In this document: in pieces, positions 63,928 through 64,000 of the stretch
Numbering within the stretch: position 1 is the first letter of the stretch
Layout: the number at the start of each line of letters is the position of its first letter
Source of the DNA: Pseudomonas sp. Root71
GTDB taxonomy: Bacteria > Pseudomonadota > Gammaproteobacteria > Pseudomonadales > Pseudomonadaceae
DNA: 64,000 nucleotides
Direction: 5' to 3'
Assembly (NCBI RefSeq): GCF_001429045.1
Contig: NZ_LMHY01000027.1
Location: forward strand, 124,001-188,000
The notes under the pieces: model-generated
What the model was told of the DNA's origin: nothing
The model's database searches: none
Seen by the model: only the letters and a program-made list of their open reading frames with translations
Translations under genes and position numbers: made by a program

Positions 63928-64000
63928 ATGCGCAAGGGACTGTTTATCGGCATCAACGACTACTCCCATGTGTCACGCCTGAGCGGCTGCAGCAATGACG
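63928..64000 (+). CDS. caspase-like (peptidase C14) protein, 5' end only
   Basis: Only 24 codons are in the window. They read MRKGLFIGINDY then SHVSRLSGCSND. The strand KGLFIGINDY followed by LSGCSND is the usual opening of bacterial caspase-like/metacaspase domains (K-x-L-x-I-G-I-x-x-Y, then L-x-G-C/A-x-N-D). The catalytic His and Cys would lie beyond the window. Start spacing of 2 bases from the TIR stop implies one transcript and one system. The identification rests on a short N-terminal match. Confidence 0.65.
   Translation, partial: MRKGLFIGINDYSHVSRLSGCSND

Overview
The window is chromosomal DNA of a fluorescent-group Pseudomonas, close to P. fluorescens or P. putida. Three things support this. 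The genes carry typical Pseudomonas proteins (azurin, LivFGHMK, UreEFG, AmaAB, HisZ, HflKC). The gene order follows the P. aeruginosa PAO1 segment from desT-ureEFG through pncB-nadE-azu, dnaB-rplI-rpsRF, rlmB-rnr, purA-hisZ and hfq-miaA-mutL to orn-rsgA (recalled from memory). The intergenic spaces are full of paired REP palindromes of two Pseudomonas types.

Layout. 1-363 is a cut, AT-rich gene of unknown function. 0.6-10 kb holds an AsmA-like protein, a small secreted repeat protein, a DesT/FabR-type TetR regulator, ureE-ureF-ureG-hupE behind a sigma-54 promoter, an AGE-family epimerase, a CDF-type membrane protein and a YdfG-like dehydrogenase. 9.9-10.7 kb is a gene-free stretch with several DnaA-box-like nonamers. 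10.7-16.2 kb is a branched-chain amino-acid ABC transporter (livKHMGF) with a consensus sigma-54 promoter and an upstream NtrC-type site. 16.2-20.3 kb carries amaA, amaB and a LysR regulator (lysine/pipecolate catabolism). 20.4-24.2 kb carries pncB-nadE (NAD salvage), azurin, a LOG-family protein and a small charged protein. 24.4-31.2 kb is a transglutaminase / circularly permuted ATP-grasp / transglutaminase-DUF2126 cluster of unknown product.

31.5-63.3 kb is conserved housekeeping DNA: ygiQ, dnaB, the rpsF-rpsR-DUF2232-rplI group, rlmB-rnr, two tandem tRNA-Leu(CAG) genes, the ferric-iron genes hitAB, a chemoreceptor, purA, hisZ, the nnrD-tsaE-amiB-mutL-miaA-hfq-hflX-hflK-hflC run, queG, a TRIC-family channel, orn and rsgA.

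The most striking feature is at the right edge. Just past rsgA, where PAO1 has motB/motA, lies a small TIR-domain protein (63518-63925). Two bases after its stop begins a gene whose first residues look like the start of a caspase-like (peptidase C14) fold. A TIR plus caspase-like pair is the architecture of a recently reported Thoeris-like anti-phage system. The second gene is cut by the window end. No CRISPR array, prophage, complete insertion sequence or rRNA gene was seen.
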